A stretch of 15,540 nt of DNA from contig JAQBZS010000047.1 of assembly GCA_027622115.1 (NCBI GenBank), forward strand, positions 1-15,540. The letters are read 5' to 3'. The stretch's first letter is position 1. The number at the start of each line of letters is the position of its first letter. Shown here piece after piece: positions 15,177 through 15,540 of this stretch. The notes beneath the pieces were generated by a model. It made no database searches. It was not told where the DNA came from and was given only the letters and a program-made list of their open reading frames with translations. The position numbers and the translations under genes are program-made. Source of the DNA: Planctomycetota bacterium. Its GTDB lineage: Bacteria > Planctomycetota > Planctomycetia > Planctomycetales > Planctomycetaceae.

Positions 15177-15540
15177 ATGACTGACACCTCGATTACCTGC
15201 GGTGTTTTGCGAATGCTCTGCCTTGGAGCCATCTGTGGGTTAACCGGTTGCTCCGAGAACTTTAAGACTGCTTCCGTCGCGGAATCCAAGACTGCTGAGG
15301 TTCGGCCACCTTTGAAACACCCGGTTTTCGCGACGCCGGTGTCGTACCAAGCGTCACAATATCCGGCGATTCAAGTCGACGTCTTGGACGCGGACGAAAC
15401 ACCGTACCTCACGACTGCGGAACTTTACCTGTCGTTGCAATCGAGTCGTTTTCCAGACCAAACGCGTGTGCTGTTGCCGGTCAATGTCGGGGACTTCGGT
15501 GGCTGCCCCAGCCGATTTGTCGTGCTTCCCTTCGAGCCGA
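15177..15540 (+). CDS. Lipoprotein, N-terminal part only (at least 121 aa, runs off the window)
   Basis: The frame is open from ATG 15177 to the right edge. The product starts MTDTSITCGVLRMLCLGAIC and has a lipobox L22-T23-G24-C25, so it should be a signal-peptidase-II-processed lipoprotein attached to a membrane through C25. After a polar linker (26-45), the visible mature part (YQASQYPAIQVDVLDADETP and following) is beta-rich with no recognised domain. Weak GAAAG lies about 10 nt upstream. The 80-nt gap before it contains an 8-bp hairpin (15101-15119) without a T tract, so read-through from the preceding membrane-protein gene is possible. The C-terminus and function cannot be judged. Confidence 0.7.
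   Translation, partial: MTDTSITCGVLRMLCLGAICGLTGCSENFKTASVAESKTAEVRPPLKHPVFATPVSYQASQYPAIQVDVLDADETPYLTTAELYLSLQSSRFPDQTRVLLPVNVGDFGGCPSRFVVLPFEP

Overview
The window looks like chromosomal DNA of a planctomycete or close PVC relative. The evidence is a pair of exported PQQ-like beta-propeller proteins, one with a LamG/DUF1080-like tail, a Ser/Thr kinase with a long acidic prefix and a multi-span membrane tail, a short Obg GTPase, and several exported proteins of no recognised family. Genes are moderately GC-rich and mostly separated by long intergenic gaps. No rRNA, tRNA, CRISPR array, phage gene or transposase gene was seen.

Layout. The left half (289-7142) is a minus-strand block. In transcription order it holds the ribosome-assembly GTPase Obg, a small secreted coiled-coil protein closed by a strong intrinsic terminator (4991-5026), a large PQQ-like propeller protein, and a second PQQ-like propeller protein closed by a weaker terminator near 219-256. 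Two copies of a 104-bp palindromic, MITE-like repeat in opposite orientation (2018-2121 and 5893-5996) sit in gaps of this block. Two tandem TGCT-N8-AGCA dyads lie upstream of the large propeller gene and look like an operator.

The right half starts from a divergent gap (7143-7569). On the plus strand come an alpha-glucan phosphorylase and, 16 nt later, an exported protein of unknown family, probably one operon. A membrane-tethered Ser/Thr kinase on the minus strand converges on it with a 5-nt gap. Divergent from the kinase is a FabF-type beta-ketoacyl-ACP synthase, followed immediately by a second, unrelated palindromic element (14023-14161). Then come a membrane protein with two apparent PH-like modules and the start of a lipoprotein that runs off the right edge.

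Working together. Obg (ribosome/GTP), the glucan phosphorylase (storage polymer) and the ketosynthase (fatty acid elongation) are housekeeping functions. The propeller, coiled-coil and lipoprotein genes are envelope-directed. I see no coherent new multi-gene system. The most notable signals are the two palindromic repeat families, the tandem operator-like dyads, and an atypical G4 motif in Obg.
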